From: Methanomicrobia archaeon
GTDB lineage: Archaea > Methanobacteriota_B > Thermococci > Methanofastidiosales > NM3
Length of the DNA: 64,000 bases
Assembly (NCBI GenBank): GCA_030603445.1
Contig: JAUVXU010000001.1
Coordinates: 1 to 64,000, forward strand
Direction: 5' to 3'
The notes below the pieces were generated by a model. The model saw only the letters and a program-made list of their open reading frames with translations. It had not been told where the DNA came from and made no database searches. Within the stretch, counting starts at the first letter, position 1. The number at the start of each line of letters is the position of its first letter. Positions 8,540 through 17,267 of the stretch are shown piece by piece. The position numbers and the translations under genes are program-made.

Positions 8540-9616
8540 ATGAAAGAGCTATCAAAGAAGGAGGACATATTGTCATTGTATGAAAAGCATACGAATCGCC
8601 ATACCTCCTTCATTTTTATTGTTCTTGCCCTAAGCGCTTTTTTTGTTCTGGTGGGAGTAAGCCTTGGTTCTTCCCATATTCCTTTATCAAAAGTTGCAGA
8701 TGTTATCATTCATAAGAGTTCAGAGACAGCATCACTTATTGTATGGAACATACGACTACCCAGGGTACTAGGGGCATTTATTTGCGGTTGCGGCATTGCC
8801 GTCTCAGGTGCAGCTATGCAATCTCTTTTGAGGAACCCATTGGGATCCCCATATACGTTAGGGCTCTCTAGCGCTGCCGCTTTTGGTGCGGCTTTTGCTA
8901 TAATAGTACTAAACGCAGGAAGCCTTCAGAGCTCAAGTTCGGATGCTGTCATTATCAACAATCCTTATATCGTGACCTTATGCTCTTTTGCCTTTTGTTG
9001 TGTCGCTACCTTTGTAATAATCCTATTAGCACGTATCAAGGGTGCAACACCCGAGACAATGATACTTGCAGGCATAGCTCTTGGTTCACTATTTAGCGCT
9101 GCATCTAGTGCCCTGCAATATTTTGCCGACGAGGTCGAACTTGCATCGGTCGTGTTTTGGACTTTTGGGGACATTGGTAGGATATCTTGGAGCAGGCTTG
9201 GGATCATTGCTGCGGTCGTTATCCCTGTGTGCATATACTTCATATACAATAGCTGGAACTACCAGGTTATGGATGCCGGTGACGAAACGGCAAAATCACT
9301 TGGCATCAATGTCGAAAGATGCAGGATGGAGGGCATGTTAGTCGCATCCCTTGCCGTCGCAACAGTGGTTTCATTCGTGGGAATCATAGGTTTTATTGGC
9401 TTGGTGGTGCCTCATTTAGTCAGGCGAATCAATGGGGGGTATGAACCTGGCCTTATACCTTCCACAATACTATTCGGAGGCCTTTTCCTTCTGATCTCAG
9501 ACATCGTTGCCAGGAACATTATTAGTCCAACGGTCTTGCCTGTTGGCGTCTTGACATCATTTCTTGGAGCACCGCTTTTCATTTATCTGTTGTTAAAAGG
9601 GAGGGGATACTGGTGA
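8540..9616 (+). CDS. ABC importer permease, FecCD/BtuC family
   Basis: About 358 residues with roughly nine to ten membrane segments. Family markers are VWNIRLPRVLGAFICGCGIAVSGA and FVGIIGFIGLVVPHLVRR, plus the LPVGVLTSFLGAPLFIYLL end. It forms the transmembrane channel of the importer. The ATG at 8540 is preferred; a TTG at 8516 overlapping the previous gene is possible. Its stop overlaps the GTG start of the ATPase. Same transport-substrate uncertainty as the binding protein. Confidence 0.92.
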   Translation: MKELSKKEDILSLYEKHTNRHTSFIFIVLALSAFFVLVGVSLGSSHIPLSKVADVIIHKSSETASLIVWNIRLPRVLGAFICGCGIAVSGAAMQSLLRNPLGSPYTLGLSSAAAFGAAFAIIVLNAGSLQSSSSDAVIINNPYIVTLCSFAFCCVATFVIILLARIKGATPETMILAGIALGSLFSAASSALQYFADEVELASVVFWTFGDIGRISWSRLGIIAAVVIPVCIYFIYNSWNYQVMDAGDETAKSLGINVERCRMEGMLVASLAVATVVSFVGIIGFIGLVVPHLVRRINGGYEPGLIPSTILFGGLFLLISDIVARNIISPTVLPVGVLTSFLGAPLFIYLLLKGRGYW

Positions 9617-10365
9617 ACATCATAGTCAATGGCCTAATATTCTCATACAACAGCACCCCTGTTCTTAATAAGGTGCATCTAGAGGCCAAAAGCGGCGAGA
9701 TACTTTCCATAGTAGGGCCAAATGGTTCTGGGAAGAGCACTATGCTAAAGTGCCTCAACAGATTATTGCGCCCTTCAGAGGGGTCAATTCTATGCGACGG
9801 AAAAAATATACACGATTTTAATGCCAATACCCTTGCCAAGAACATAGGGCTAGTGCCACAATCAGAGGGCCGTCCTTTTCCTTCTACAGTATTTGAGACC
9901 ATACTAGCCGGAAGGAAACCACATATGAAGTGGCGTCCTTCGCAACAAGACAAGGAAAAGGTCGCTTCGGTGATTAACGACCTCGGACTATCCAGCATAG
10001 CTTTAAGAGATATCCACAAGCTTAGCGGCGGGCAGCGCCAAAAAGTATACATAGGCAGGGCACTGGCCCAAGAACCTCAAGTTTTGCTGCTTGACGAACC
10101 TACGACCTCGCTTGACCTCAAGCACCAAATTGAGGTGCTCGAAATGATAAGGCGTTTGACATCCATTGGGGTCACTTCCATTATGGCCATCCACGACCTT
10201 AACCTTGCCGCCACTTATAGTGATAAGATCGTGATGCTAAACAAAGGCAAGGTCGTTGCGGCGGGAGGCGTAGAGGTCCTCAATCCCCAGACGATCAATG
10301 AGGTATATGGTGTGGATGTCGAGATAATAAAATCAAGAAAAAGACACATAATAGTGCCGATATAG
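9613..10365 (+). CDS. ABC importer ATPase, FepC/BtuD type
   Basis: 250 residues. Walker A VGPNGSGKST (about residues 35-44), signature LSGGQRQK (about 137), Walker B QVLLLDEPTTSLD and the H-loop AIHDLNLA are all intact. It powers the importer encoded just upstream. Start GTG overlaps the permease stop (GTGA) and follows GAGGGGATACTG. The C-terminus VEIIKSRKRHIIVPI is as in FecE/FepC proteins. Confidence 0.94.
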   Translation: MNIIVNGLIFSYNSTPVLNKVHLEAKSGEILSIVGPNGSGKSTMLKCLNRLLRPSEGSILCDGKNIHDFNANTLAKNIGLVPQSEGRPFPSTVFETILAGRKPHMKWRPSQQDKEKVASVINDLGLSSIALRDIHKLSGGQRQKVYIGRALAQEPQVLLLDEPTTSLDLKHQIEVLEMIRRLTSIGVTSIMAIHDLNLAATYSDKIVMLNKGKVVAAGGVEVLNPQTINEVYGVDVEIIKSRKRHIIVPI

Positions 10366-10373
10366 GTGATGAT

Positions 10374-11498
10374 ATGAACAATGAAAAAAGATTACAATTC
10401 ATAGGGTCGATAAAAAATGATTTCAATTGCCCTACAGACCCCCATGAGATTAAAAAGAGCGAATCAATAATCGAGATATATGATGATTATTCAGAAGGGC
10501 TCTATAGAATTGAGGAGAACGATTTTATAAATGTCATTTTCTACTTTGATCGTTCTGAGAGCTATGATCTAAAAGGCCCAACATACGATGGCGAAGTACG
10601 CGGTGTCTTTGCCTCAAGAAGCCCTAGGAGGCCTTCTTCCTTGGGGCTCACTACAGTAAAACTAATAGAAAGGGACAATAACACCTTAAAGGTTCAAGGG
10701 CTTGATGCCTTAAATGGCACACCAGTTGTGGACATCAAACCATATTCGTCGTTTCTGGACGAAGCCGAAATGGAATATGAGCGGGGGCGCTTCCTTCGAA
10801 ACTCCCCCCGTGCCGATGTGTATCACTTAATCAAGGCACGAAATACGAAATCGCTTCTGACACGCGCTGGGGAAATCCATGGGCACTATTGTCCAGGACT
10901 TTCACTTGGGGTCCTCGCATCAACAGAACTTATGAACAAATTGTCAAAGGCAAATGATGGCCTTGAGGATATTATAGCTGTCACTGAGACGAATAATTGT
11001 TTTTCTGATGGTGTGCAATATGTTTCTGGGTGCACCTTTGGAAACAATGCCCTTGTCTACAGGGATATGGGAAAGACGGCAGTATCCCTTGTTACTCGCG
11101 ATGGGAAGGGTTTCAGAGCTTCTGTCCTGCCTTCTTATCGTTTGATCCTTGAAAGCGAGTTCTCAGAATATTTCTCACTCTTCAATAATGTCATATGTGA
11201 GCACTGCCGGGATGAGAATATAGTAAAGGATTTCAAGAAAGCAGGAATGGAAACGTCCTTTGCAATGTTATCGATAGATTTGGATAAGCTTCTATCTGTA
11301 AAACCTGTAAATATCAAACTTCCAGGTTATGCACCAATTTATGAAACGGTCATATGTGGGGCTTGTGGAGAAGGAATCATGTCCACTCTCTCTACGAATG
11401 TTGATGACAGAACTCTATGTTTATCCTGTGCCAAAAGCCAATACAATGAGCTCAATGGTAAGGGGATTACAACAGGGACAAAACATATTCTAACATAA
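10374..11498 (+). CDS. TsaA-like / FmdE / zinc-ribbon fusion protein
   Basis: 374 residues, three parts. Residues 1-135 resemble the TsaA/TrmO (UPF0066) beta-barrel family: FIGSIKNDFNCPTDP, GVFASRSPRRPSSLGLTTV, LDALNGTPVVDIKPY. Residues 145-300 are an FmdE domain: GEIHGHYCPGLSLGVLAS, then ETNNCFSDGVQYVSGCTFGN. Residues 322-357 are a zinc ribbon (CGACGEGI...CLSC). FmdE proteins were named from formylmethanofuran dehydrogenase operons and bind metal; TsaA proteins bind S-adenosylmethionine. Its place between a metal-type importer and cfbA, with GGTGATGAT ribosome site and 12-base spacing to cfbA, suggests a role in nickel handling or tetrapyrrole modification. Function unproven. Confidence 0.85.
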   Translation: MNNEKRLQFIGSIKNDFNCPTDPHEIKKSESIIEIYDDYSEGLYRIEENDFINVIFYFDRSESYDLKGPTYDGEVRGVFASRSPRRPSSLGLTTVKLIERDNNTLKVQGLDALNGTPVVDIKPYSSFLDEAEMEYERGRFLRNSPRADVYHLIKARNTKSLLTRAGEIHGHYCPGLSLGVLASTELMNKLSKANDGLEDIIAVTETNNCFSDGVQYVSGCTFGNNALVYRDMGKTAVSLVTRDGKGFRASVLPSYRLILESEFSEYFSLFNNVICEHCRDENIVKDFKKAGMETSFAMLSIDLDKLLSVKPVNIKLPGYAPIYETVICGACGEGIMSTLSTNVDDRTLCLSCAKSQYNELNGKGITTGTKHILT

Positions 11499-11510
11499 GG
11501 AGGAAATAAA

Positions 11511-11927
11511 ATGGAAAAAAAGGCAATAATTCTTGTAGGGCATGGAAGCTCCATGCCACACAACAAGGAAGTAATATCAGCATTGGCTAAGAAACTAAAA
11601 GAAAATTCCTTCTGGGATGAGGTCTCATATTCTTTCATGAATATGAGCTCACCTTCGATTAAGGGCGCAATAGAGGACGTATGCGCGGACCCCATGGTAA
11701 CCTCCATAGTGATGGCACCCGTCTTCATAGCCCCGGGGGTGCACATAAAGGAAGATGTACCAGAGATACTTGGCCTTGCACCAGGCGAGAAGACCAAGGA
11801 AATGGAGATCAATGGCAAGATTCGTACATTCTACTATTCGGAACCTTTCGGTCCCGATGATAGGCTTGTTGATATCATTAATGATAGGGCTTTGGCAGCA
11901 GTGGAACAATGTATAGAAAAAGGCTGA
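11511..11927 (+). CDS. cfbA: Sirohydrochlorin nickelochelatase CfbA (CbiXS type)
   Basis: 138 residues, the short archaeal CbiX form that works as a homodimer. It inserts nickel into sirohydrochlorin, the first committed step of F430 synthesis, and may also insert cobalt. Conserved GHGSSMPHN near the N-terminus and MAPVFIAPGVHIKEDVP carry the metal-handling His residues. Strong AAGGAGGAAATAAA ribosome site. It overlaps the next gene (cfbE) by 19 bases. Confidence 0.93.
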   Translation: MEKKAIILVGHGSSMPHNKEVISALAKKLKENSFWDEVSYSFMNMSSPSIKGAIEDVCADPMVTSIVMAPVFIAPGVHIKEDVPEILGLAPGEKTKEMEINGKIRTFYYSEPFGPDDRLVDIINDRALAAVEQCIEKG

Positions 11928-13315
11928 AGGGAAGAGACATAATAGTTGTAGATATGACGCATGGAGGAATGCAACTTTGTGAATCTTATAAGGAATGCGA
12001 GTCTAATGTGGTGGCCGTTGATTCACACAACACCCTTTCCGCACAGGAGCGTTCATCCCTATCTTCAAGGTCCATACCTATCTTCAAAGATTTCATAGCG
12101 GCTGTCAACTCATGTGATCCATCCCTAGTGGCCCTACAATATTCTCCTGACAGAGAAAACATATCTTTATTCTGTGGGAAAACGGGGATACCCCTGTTGT
12201 CGCATGCAAAGGCCGCAGGCCTTCTGTTATCTAAGCGTTTGCAAGAGAGTAGGGTAGTAGAGATAACCGGTGCTTATGGCAAGACCTCAACACTTTCACA
12301 TGTTGAATCCATCCTATCTGAAACAGGAAGTTCCTCTCTGGTAATGTCAAGCACAGGGATAAAGATGATAGATGGGAGTGGTGTTCATTTACTTGATGAG
12401 CATGGGAGCATTACTCCTGCCTATGCCTTAAAGGCTGTTTCGATGGCAGATGAGAACGGATTTAATCCTGAAACTTTCATTTTTGAGGTATCACTAGGAG
12501 GCCTGGGGATCGGTTCTGTAGGTGCTGTTCTTAATGTACCATTACACCTTAATGTAGGCATACAGAGAAGCGCGTTTTTTTCTAAGTCCCAGATGGCACT
12601 CAATCTTCCAAGGACCTCAGTGCTATGTCTGAACGCTGATGACGCACCGGCAAGGAAAATGGAATTGATGACATCGGCAAATGTCAACACATATTCTATT
12701 GAAAGAGAAAATGAAACCGTTACTTCAAACAAGAATGCGCTTTATCCTCAGGATAATAGCATGGAGCTAATAATTGATGGCCTTCACACTTGTACAGGTG
12801 ATACCGTCGATACTATATTTGAATTTTCGCCAAATCCATCTTTCTTTGGAAAGGCGGCTGTATCGAATTTCTTGGCAGCATCGTCAATCGCTCTTTCACT
12901 TGGAATTGATGAACAATCTGTTATCACTGGTTTAGAAAAGAGTCCACCTCTTGATAATAGGCTAATCTCATCATTGGATAATAGATGCACTGTTATTTCA
13001 TCCACGGCAACATCAAAAGAGGTGGTGATGTATGCAATATCCGAGGCACAAGAATACGCCTCCATAATATCTAAGTCGCTACATATAGTTATAGGCGGGA
13101 AAGCAAAGACAACTTGTGGGAATGTCGACTTCAATGGACTTTCACTAGCTATATCTAATATTTTGCCAGAATTCGGGTCCTTGGGTCTGTATGGTGGTCT
13201 TGGTAAGGAATTGGTATCAAGAGGATGTAAGGGTACAATATACCAATCCAGAGATCATGCGATTTCATCGCTTTTAACGGATAGGGGAAAGGTGATTTTA
13301 GTATGCACGAATTGA
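11909..13315 (+). CDS. cfbE: Coenzyme F430 synthetase CfbE (Mur ligase family)
   Basis: 468 residues. Mur-ligase architecture: N-terminal Rossmann-like part, then the ATP-binding loop EITGAYGKTSTLSH (about residues 114-127), central domain and C-terminal domain. It catalyses the final ATP-dependent closure of the F430 carbocyclic F ring from seco-F430. Starting ATG lies within cfbA; no better internal start was seen. Its end overlaps cfbD by 13 bases. The order cfbA-E-D-B-C is contiguous on one strand, which supports the specific Cfb assignment over other Mur ligases. Confidence 0.9.
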   Translation: MYRKRLKGRDIIVVDMTHGGMQLCESYKECESNVVAVDSHNTLSAQERSSLSSRSIPIFKDFIAAVNSCDPSLVALQYSPDRENISLFCGKTGIPLLSHAKAAGLLLSKRLQESRVVEITGAYGKTSTLSHVESILSETGSSSLVMSSTGIKMIDGSGVHLLDEHGSITPAYALKAVSMADENGFNPETFIFEVSLGGLGIGSVGAVLNVPLHLNVGIQRSAFFSKSQMALNLPRTSVLCLNADDAPARKMELMTSANVNTYSIERENETVTSNKNALYPQDNSMELIIDGLHTCTGDTVDTIFEFSPNPSFFGKAAVSNFLAASSIALSLGIDEQSVITGLEKSPPLDNRLISSLDNRCTVISSTATSKEVVMYAISEAQEYASIISKSLHIVIGGKAKTTCGNVDFNGLSLAISNILPEFGSLGLYGGLGKELVSRGCKGTIYQSRDHAISSLLTDRGKVILVCTN

Positions 13316-14412
13316 ATTTAAATCCTGATAGGATACTCCATCCCAGACCAAGCCCAATTGCAGCGGCAATGTATACTCTTCGTGATCTAGATGTAGATGT
13401 AATTGTTTTACACGGCCCCTCTGGATGTAATTTTCGAGCAGCGCGGTTGCTTGAGAAGGATGGTATTACCATAGTCACAACTGCCATGGATCAAAATGAC
13501 GTCATATTTGGCGCAGAATCACGGCTTACCCAAACGTTGCAAAGGGTGGGTGCGCTTTTTTCTCCAAAATTAGTGGGTGTTATAGGAACCTGCTGTGCCT
13601 CGATAATAGGTGAGGATCTTGAACGCATCGTTGCCTCAAGCAATATTTCGTATGAAACTTTAGTGATACAATTCGATCCCTGTGCCCAAGACAATGTGGA
13701 GGGCGCCATTAAAACACTCTCTGCAGCCCACCAGAAAGGGATGATAGGAAGTTTAGAATATGAGAGACAAAAAAAATTACTCATATCTGCAAATTATGAC
13801 GAACGAAATAGGGGAACGGCACGAGAGGAATATTTGGGTATGTCATGCAGCTCCTCTATAGATGATACTGCAAAAGATATTAAGGAATCACTTAAAAAAA
13901 ATAAACAAATAGGAGTAATACTAAACTCAAAAAAAGAAACATCTTATTTATATTCGGATATACTTATCGCAATCTGGCAGCTTCGAAATGCAATTAGCTC
14001 AAAATCCCGTATTGTCTTTATCGCAAATATGGACAACGAAGTAGGATTGCCGCGTATCAAGAAGTACGCAACAAACATATTACAATCTTTCAAAGAGCAA
14101 GGGGTTAAGATTGACTATATATCCGGGGGTCCTGATGAATACCCTCTTGCAGGAAAAATGGCTGCAGAGCATATAAAAAATCATCATAGCGATATTGATC
14201 TGTTAATAGTATGTGGCCTGCCACATATGGTCCCTGTAGAATCTTTGGCACCTACAATAGCTGTTGCAACAGGGACGCGCGCTCTTTTCGCACTAAAACA
14301 GCTCGGATACCGATATGTTATAGGAGAAGAGATGGCACACTACTCGGTGCTAGGGTCCGGCGGCGTAGTTCCCTCAGAGCTCGGTACTGCATTAAGGGCG
14401 CTGTGTCGGTGA
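13303..14412 (+). CDS. cfbD: Ni-sirohydrochlorin a,c-diamide reductive cyclase CfbD
   Basis: 369 residues, nitrogenase NifD-like. Cysteines positioned as cluster ligands are visible in HGPSGCNFRAA, VIGTCCASIIGEDLE and QFDPCAQDN. Together with CfbC it performs the six-electron reduction and gamma-lactam ring formation that makes 15,17(3)-seco-F430. It starts with ATG after GGTGATTTTAGT. The gene is short for a NifD relative, as expected for the minimal homodimeric CfbD. Confidence 0.93.
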   Translation: MHELNLNPDRILHPRPSPIAAAMYTLRDLDVDVIVLHGPSGCNFRAARLLEKDGITIVTTAMDQNDVIFGAESRLTQTLQRVGALFSPKLVGVIGTCCASIIGEDLERIVASSNISYETLVIQFDPCAQDNVEGAIKTLSAAHQKGMIGSLEYERQKKLLISANYDERNRGTAREEYLGMSCSSSIDDTAKDIKESLKKNKQIGVILNSKKETSYLYSDILIAIWQLRNAISSKSRIVFIANMDNEVGLPRIKKYATNILQSFKEQGVKIDYISGGPDEYPLAGKMAAEHIKNHHSDIDLLIVCGLPHMVPVESLAPTIAVATGTRALFALKQLGYRYVIGEEMAHYSVLGSGGVVPSELGTALRALCR

Positions 14413-14416
14413 TGTA

Positions 14417-15802
14417 ATGAAAAAGGCATGTCCAAGAATAATTATTGCTGGAACATCAAGCAATTCAGGAAAAACTGTGATTTCAGCAGGCCTGGCATAC
14501 ATCCTAAGAAAAAAGGGATTGAAGGTGCGCTGTTTTAAGGCCGGCCCAGATTTTATAGACTCACAATATCTAAGCATCGCCTCGGATAATAATACAGATA
14601 ATTTAGACACTTGGTTGATGGATGCATCCTATGTCAAGCAAGCAGTTGTAAAGGCAGCAGATGATGCAGACATAATTATCATAGAGGGGGTAAGAAGCCT
14701 CTATGACGGCATTTCAGCTCTGGGGGAGAAGGGAAGCACCGCCCATATGGCAAAGATACTCGATGCACCCGTTATCCTAACTATAAATGCCCGTAGCATC
14801 GCAAAAGGTGCTGCGGCAATAGCACTTGGATTCAAATCACTTGACCCAGATGTCAATATCCAAGGGGTCATCCTAAATTTTCTAAAGGGGGAATCGCACT
14901 ATAAAAAAGTAAAACAGGCGATAATGAGATTTACCAATCTCCAGGTATTAGGCGGTATATCGAGATTTAAAGGCATAAATATTGAAATGCGCCACCTTGG
15001 CCTAAAAACCGTTCTTGAATCAGACGACGTAGATAACAACATAGCTCACATAGCCTCAGTAATTAGTGAATCACTTGATGTGGATGCGCTCATAGATATC
15101 GCCCGGAGCGCCCCTCCCCTGGACGCAGAGCCATTCTCATATCCTACCTTAGAAAATGACACAACACATATATGTGTGGCACAGGATGCATCGTTCAATT
15201 TTTACTATCCTGAAAACCTTGCGGCATTGCAGAGGGCGGGGGCACATATCTCATTCGTGAGCCCAATGTATGACCAAAAACTTCCAGATGACATTTCAGG
15301 TCTCTACATTGGAGGGGGATTTCCAGAATTCCACTTAGATATATTGGAACGAAACACGTCGTTCAAAAAATCGATATATAACAGCATAGAAGATGGTATG
15401 CCGGTCGTTGCAGAATGTGGTGGTTTAATTTATATGTGTAAAAACATGAAAAACAAGGAAGGGAAAACCTTCAAGATGCTTGGCATCTTTGATGCCGATG
15501 CAATGATTTGTGACAAATGCCAATCAGTGAGCTACACGATTCTAAATTCAGTTTGCGACAATACGTTAACTACCAAGGATGCAATAATAAAAGGACATGA
15601 ATTCCACTATTCGAAGGTTATTCCAAACGCGACTGACTCTAACTTCGCATTTGACGTGTTAAGGGGGAAGGGGATAGCAGATAAAAAAGATGGTTGGATG
15701 GAACACAATGCACTAGGACAGTTTACACACCTTCATTTTGGCGCTACGCCTAGCGCAGCCATACGATTTGTAAAAATGAGCAAGACGTATTCCAGGACCT
15801 AG
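14417..15802 (+). CDS. cfbB: Ni-sirohydrochlorin a,c-diamide synthase CfbB
   Basis: 461 residues, CobB/CbiA-type amidotransferase. N-terminal ATP-binding segment GTSSNSGKTVISAGLAYIL and FKAGPDFID; C-terminal class I glutaminase domain with the nucleophile Cys in VAECGGLIYMC (about residue 333) and a late His in FTHLHFGATP. It amidates the a- and c-acetate side chains of Ni-sirohydrochlorin using glutamine and ATP. A CbiA function in cobalamin synthesis is an alternative by homology alone, but the neighbours settle on CfbB. Confidence 0.92.
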   Translation: MKKACPRIIIAGTSSNSGKTVISAGLAYILRKKGLKVRCFKAGPDFIDSQYLSIASDNNTDNLDTWLMDASYVKQAVVKAADDADIIIIEGVRSLYDGISALGEKGSTAHMAKILDAPVILTINARSIAKGAAAIALGFKSLDPDVNIQGVILNFLKGESHYKKVKQAIMRFTNLQVLGGISRFKGINIEMRHLGLKTVLESDDVDNNIAHIASVISESLDVDALIDIARSAPPLDAEPFSYPTLENDTTHICVAQDASFNFYYPENLAALQRAGAHISFVSPMYDQKLPDDISGLYIGGGFPEFHLDILERNTSFKKSIYNSIEDGMPVVAECGGLIYMCKNMKNKEGKTFKMLGIFDADAMICDKCQSVSYTILNSVCDNTLTTKDAIIKGHEFHYSKVIPNATDSNFAFDVLRGKGIADKKDGWMEHNALGQFTHLHFGATPSAAIRFVKMSKTYSRT

Positions 15803-15810
15803 GTGATATT

Positions 15811-16659
15811 ATGAATAATAAAATAAAACAAATAGCCCTATATGGCAAGGGGGGGATTGGAAAGTCAACAATATCATCCCACCTGGCAGTGGCGCTGACT
15901 CGCCTTGGTAAAAATGTATTGCTTGTCGGGTGTGATCCAAAATCTGACTCGGTAATTAACCTCCTTAATGGAATAATCCCAAAAACTGTTCTCGATGTGG
16001 TATCACAACAAAAGTGTATTAGCCCTTCAACTGTTGATGACGTAATCAAGAAAGGATATGGCGGGGTATGGTGCTGTGAGGCAGGCGGGCCTGAACCAGG
16101 TGTTGGCTGTGCAGGCAGGGGTATTATCATTGCCATTGAATCCCTTCAAGATCAGGACATATTTAAAAAATACAATATAGATATTGTCATATATGATGTT
16201 CCTGGTGATGTTGTTTGCGGGGGATTTGCAATGCCTATTCGAAAAGGCCTTGCACAAGAAGTTTATATAATAACATCCCATGAATTTTCAGCGCTTTATG
16301 CCGCTAACAATATAATAAAAGGAATACGTCGATTTGCTGATGCTGGGGGTGGGCTCTTATCCGGAATAATATCCAATTCTAGGGGCAAAGAAGGCAAGCC
16401 GCATATAATTGATAATTTCGCGAATGCCTGGGGTACCAAAATAGTTGCTACAATCCCCTGGGACAGCGATTTACCTGGGGCAGAATTGCATGGAAAAACG
16501 CTTTTTCAGATGCACCCACTATCGCCCACACTTAATGAATTTATGAATCTTGGGAAAAAAATCATATCCCCAACATATCCTGTATCACCAACGCCTCTAG
16601 ATTATAAGGATATGTATGTTATGTTCAAAAAATTAGTACGTGAGGGAGCTAACAAATGA
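15811..16659 (+). CDS. cfbC: CfbC, NifH-like reductase component of F430 cyclase
   Basis: 282 residues. P-loop YGKGGIGKSTISSHLAV at the N-terminus, and both intersubunit [4Fe-4S] ligand Cys in GVGCAGRGI (about residue 97) and DVVCGGFAMP (about 132). As a homodimer it passes electrons with ATP hydrolysis to CfbD. ATG follows TAGGTGATATT. Overlaps the next gene by four bases. Distinguished from nitrogenase NifH by context; no nifDK genes are present. Confidence 0.93.
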   Translation: MNNKIKQIALYGKGGIGKSTISSHLAVALTRLGKNVLLVGCDPKSDSVINLLNGIIPKTVLDVVSQQKCISPSTVDDVIKKGYGGVWCCEAGGPEPGVGCAGRGIIIAIESLQDQDIFKKYNIDIVIYDVPGDVVCGGFAMPIRKGLAQEVYIITSHEFSALYAANNIIKGIRRFADAGGGLLSGIISNSRGKEGKPHIIDNFANAWGTKIVATIPWDSDLPGAELHGKTLFQMHPLSPTLNEFMNLGKKIISPTYPVSPTPLDYKDMYVMFKKLVREGANK

Positions 16660-17267
16660 CAAAACACTATTTTCCTGTTATCATGGAAGTTGTAGGTCCT
16701 GTTATCGTGTTTGGCGGGGGGGAAGTAGGAATGCGTAAAATAGAATCACTCAGGCGATTCGGATGTCCCATCACCCTTATTGATAGACAGAAGATAAGTC
16801 CAAGAGAAGAAGTAAAAAACATTACGTCAGATGTAAACTCAAATAACTTTTTCTCGTTTATCCCAGACGATACGTCTCTAGTGGTATGCGCCCTTGATGA
16901 CGAATCCCTTAATGACATTATAGCAAATCACTGCAAAAAAAAGAAAATCCCTGTGAACATCGCAACAAAAAGTACGCAGGGAGATATTATATTTCCTGCA
17001 ATCTTAAAAGAGGAAAACAACATTTTGGCAACAACGACTCTTGGGTCCTGCCCATTGTGTGCATACGCGATGAAGCAATACCTCAATTTGATGGCCCCGG
17101 AAATACATGAATTTTCAAAAGCAGTTGCCATTATGAAAAAACGTGGCCTTGTAAATCATATGCGAATAAATATTCTTTTACAAGATGACAAGTTCCTATC
17201 CCTAATAAAAAACAAAAAAATAGATGATGCCATAAGCCATGTGGAGGGAAAGTATGGCCATTGTTAA
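16656..17267 (+). CDS. Precorrin-2 dehydrogenase (Met8/CysG-B-like siroheme synthase)
   Basis: 203 residues. NAD-binding start VIVFGGGEVGMRKIESLRRFG, and a second conserved stretch FPAILKEENNILATTTLGSCP matching the dimerisation/chelatase region. It oxidises precorrin-2 to sirohydrochlorin, the branch-point precursor for siroheme, F430 and cobalamin. The ferrochelatase activity of yeast Met8 cannot be presumed here since CfbA is present. ATG overlaps the cfbC stop (ATGA); its end overlaps hemA by 14 bases. Confidence 0.87.
   Translation: MTKHYFPVIMEVVGPVIVFGGGEVGMRKIESLRRFGCPITLIDRQKISPREEVKNITSDVNSNNFFSFIPDDTSLVVCALDDESLNDIIANHCKKKKIPVNIATKSTQGDIIFPAILKEENNILATTTLGSCPLCAYAMKQYLNLMAPEIHEFSKAVAIMKKRGLVNHMRINILLQDDKFLSLIKNKKIDDAISHVEGKYGHC

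Noticed and set aside
15811-16659. Nitrogenase NifH
   Set aside because: The sequence is NifH-like but lies among cfb genes with no nifD or nifK; CfbC is the better call.
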